Source: Bathyarchaeum sp965602795
GTDB taxonomy: Archaea; Thermoproteota; Bathyarchaeia; Bathyarchaeales; Bathyarchaeaceae
Length of the DNA stretch: 5,809 nucleotides
Direction of reading: 5' to 3'
Assembly: GCA_965602795.1 (NCBI GenBank)
Contig: CBFCZR010000100.1
Location: 1-5,809, forward strand
The notes beneath the pieces are model-generated. The model was given only the letters and a program-made list of their open reading frames with translations, was not told where the DNA came from and ran no database searches. Shown here piece after piece: positions 5,681 through 5,809 of the stretch. The stretch's first letter is position 1, and each line of letters opens with the position of its first letter. The position numbers and the translations under genes were made by a program.

Positions 5681-5688
5681 TTTTAAAA
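5681..5688 (-). promoter_or_regulatory. Possible TATA box of the small membrane protein gene
   Basis: TTTTAAAA, with a start expected near 5658, gives a leader of about 16 nt that just includes the GAGGT ribosome binding site. No clear BRE lies upstream. The sequence is self-complementary, so direction comes only from the gene. Confidence 0.4.
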
Positions 5689-5735
5689 GATATGAATCTA
5701 AAATACAACTGCACTCATACCTACACAACAAAAAT

Positions 5736-5795
5736 TCAACACTCAGCCACAGGAAAAAGTGTGTAGAATCGCTCCAACATCAAACCAGCAATCAT
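5736..5795 (-). CDS. Possible 19-codon small ORF at the right edge
   Basis: ATG 5795 opens MIAGLMLERFYTLFPVAEC and stops with TGA at 5738-5736. AGGAG (5802-5806) lies 6 nt upstream, which is good spacing. TAG in frame at 5807-5805 means it cannot start further upstream. The peptide is fairly hydrophobic and matches nothing I know. It lies about 94 nt upstream of the membrane protein gene on the same strand. It could be a leader peptide, a real microprotein, or chance. Confidence 0.22.
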   Translation of the reverse strand: MIAGLMLERFYTLFPVAEC

Positions 5796-5809
5796 ATTAG
5801 GCTCCTAAT
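5796..5809. repeat. Palindrome over a ribosome binding site at the window edge
   Basis: ATTAGG-CT-CCTAAT has 6-bp arms with two central bases. On the minus strand it includes AGGAG (5802-5806) and ends directly before ATG 5795. It may continue past the window, and it could be an operator or a small RNA stem (five pairs with a four-base loop). Confidence 0.35.

Noticed and set aside
5643..5714. N-terminal extension of the small membrane protein from ATG 5714
   Set aside because: There is no ribosome binding site at 5714, and the extension runs through the TATA-like box and GAGGT site that suit GTG 5642.

Overview
The window looks archaeal. Its GC content is moderate to low. Start sites are preceded by GGAG/GGTG-type ribosome binding sites, TATA-like boxes sit at plausible distances upstream, and one gene encodes the archaeal architecture of an AbrB-type DNA-binding domain fused to PhoU domains. 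I would guess a Thermoproteota/Bathyarchaeia-like genome, but this rests on protein style rather than on any marker gene.

Layout from left to right. (1) A GT-B glycosyltransferase (family 4/5, glycogen-synthase-like) runs leftward out of the window, with a TTG start at 855. (2) A 121-nt divergent intergenic region holds one TATA-like box that could serve both directions, surrounded by nested inverted repeats. (3) A rightward CPA2-type Na+/H+ antiporter occupies 977-2161. (4) Converging on it from the right is a leftward pair: a second, paralogous CPA2 antiporter (2676-3875) followed by a single-domain universal stress protein (2209-2595). An 18-codon small ORF in the gap between them overlaps the stress-protein start by ATGA. 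(5) A 380-nt divergent intergenic region has promoters near both ends and a middle that I cannot assign. (6) A rightward AbrB-PhoU regulator occupies 4256-5317. (7) A leftward small membrane protein with a C-terminal Cys/His cluster occupies 5352-5642. (8) The right edge is mostly non-coding and contains a possible 19-codon ORF.

The central theme is ion homeostasis. Both antiporters carry the double-aspartate motif of electrogenic CPA2 exchangers and the matching GK..G lysine. Both lack the nucleotide-binding RCK/TrkA-N tail common in Kef-type relatives, and both carry the same unusual glutamate in the TM4 breakpoint. A separate nucleotide-binding Usp protein lies in the same transcription direction as the second antiporter, so it could supply regulation in trans. 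The AbrB-PhoU gene is divergent from that antiporter and has no phosphate transporter in view, which leaves open a role in ion transport rather than phosphate uptake. These functional links are inferences from gene order. I saw no mobile element, CRISPR array, tRNA or rRNA.
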